DNA of 6,290 bases from positions 1 through 6,290 of the forward strand of contig JAJZTU010000202.1 in assembly GCA_021848765.1 (NCBI GenBank), read 5' to 3'. Source of the stretch: Bacillota bacterium. GTDB taxonomy: Bacteria > Bacillota > GCA-003054495 > Carboxydocellales > JAJZTU01. Made by a program: the position numbers and the translations under genes. Under the pieces are notes generated by a model. The model did not search any database and was not told where the DNA came from. It saw only the letters and a program-made list of their open reading frames with translations. Shown here one piece after another: positions 6,119-6,290 of the stretch (within the stretch, counting starts at the first letter, position 1; every line of letters begins with the position of its first letter).

Positions 6119-6290
6119 CTATATTAGCGCCCTGGAAAAGAAGATTCAGGGTATCTTGACCGAACTGGAAGAATTGAAGATGAGGGCATATGCATTAGAG
6201 GATGAAAATGAAAAACTGCGCCGGGAGGTATTAGATATCTACCGGCAGTACCTGCATGAGGAAATACCGGGGCCGGGAAAAAGCAGATCG
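6105..6290 (+). CDS. yabA: Replication initiation control protein YabA, 5' part
   Basis: Only the first 62 codons are inside the window; the reading frame is open at the right edge. The peptide starts MELINYISALEKKIQGIL and continues with regular heptads through about residue 50 (LEELKMRAYALEDENEKLRR), a coiled coil like the leucine-zipper tetramerisation region of YabA. After it comes a Gly/Pro linker (EEIPGPGKSRS); the C-terminal zinc domain expected of the family (about 110-120 residues in all) would lie beyond the window. YabA bridges DnaA and the beta clamp DnaN and prevents over-initiation of replication. The coiled coil alone would not identify it; the position directly after ricT, as in B. 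subtilis, makes the call strong. The start overlaps ricT by 14 bp, and a purine-rich AAGGGGG lies 12 nt upstream, rather far, so translational coupling is likely. Confidence 0.85.
   Translation, partial: MELINYISALEKKIQGILTELEELKMRAYALEDENEKLRREVLDIYRQYLHEEIPGPGKSRS

Overview
The window looks like chromosomal DNA from an endospore-forming Bacillota, most probably a Clostridia-class organism of the Desulfotomaculum/Peptococcaceae sort. The class is inferred from the moderate G+C, strong AGGAGG-like ribosome binding sites, and Clostridia-like protein sequences. Spore formation is supported by a recognisable CsfB/Gin anti-sigma factor. The gene order matches the Bacillus subtilis csfB-yaaO-tmk-(darA)-yaaR-holB-yaaT(ricT)-yabA neighbourhood near the replication origin, so this is a conserved housekeeping locus and not an accessory island.

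Left part (1-1640), four units. A leftward gene (74-712) encodes a lytic transglycosylase of the soluble SLT type without an obvious signal peptide. Diverging from it is csfB (970-1158), preceded by a sigma-F-like promoter and closed by a clean intrinsic terminator. A leftward 71-residue helix-turn-helix-like protein (1184-1399) converges on csfB. The 242-bp spacer between this small gene and the decarboxylase carries a near-ideal extended -10 promoter pointing right.

Right part (1642-6290), one tightly packed rightward operon: a PLP-dependent Orn/Lys/Arg decarboxylase-family protein (yaaO-like), thymidylate kinase (tmk), a YaaR/DUF327 protein, DNA polymerase III delta' (holB), the PSP1/RicT protein (ricT/yaaT), and the first 62 codons of yabA, which runs off the window. 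Spacings are +27, -14, +21, 0 and -14 bp, so co-transcription and translational coupling are likely. The operon joins dTTP supply (Tmk), the clamp loader (HolB) and control of replication initiation (YabA) with RicT, which in B. subtilis acts in mRNA processing and development.

I found no mobile element, CRISPR array, RNA gene or clearly new system. The points most worth a second look are the unrecognised small HTH-like gene between csfB and the decarboxylase, an in-frame 18-bp tandem repeat forming an Asn-rich linker in the decarboxylase, the absence of darA (yaaQ) between tmk and yaaR, and the sigma-F-like promoter that decides the csfB start.
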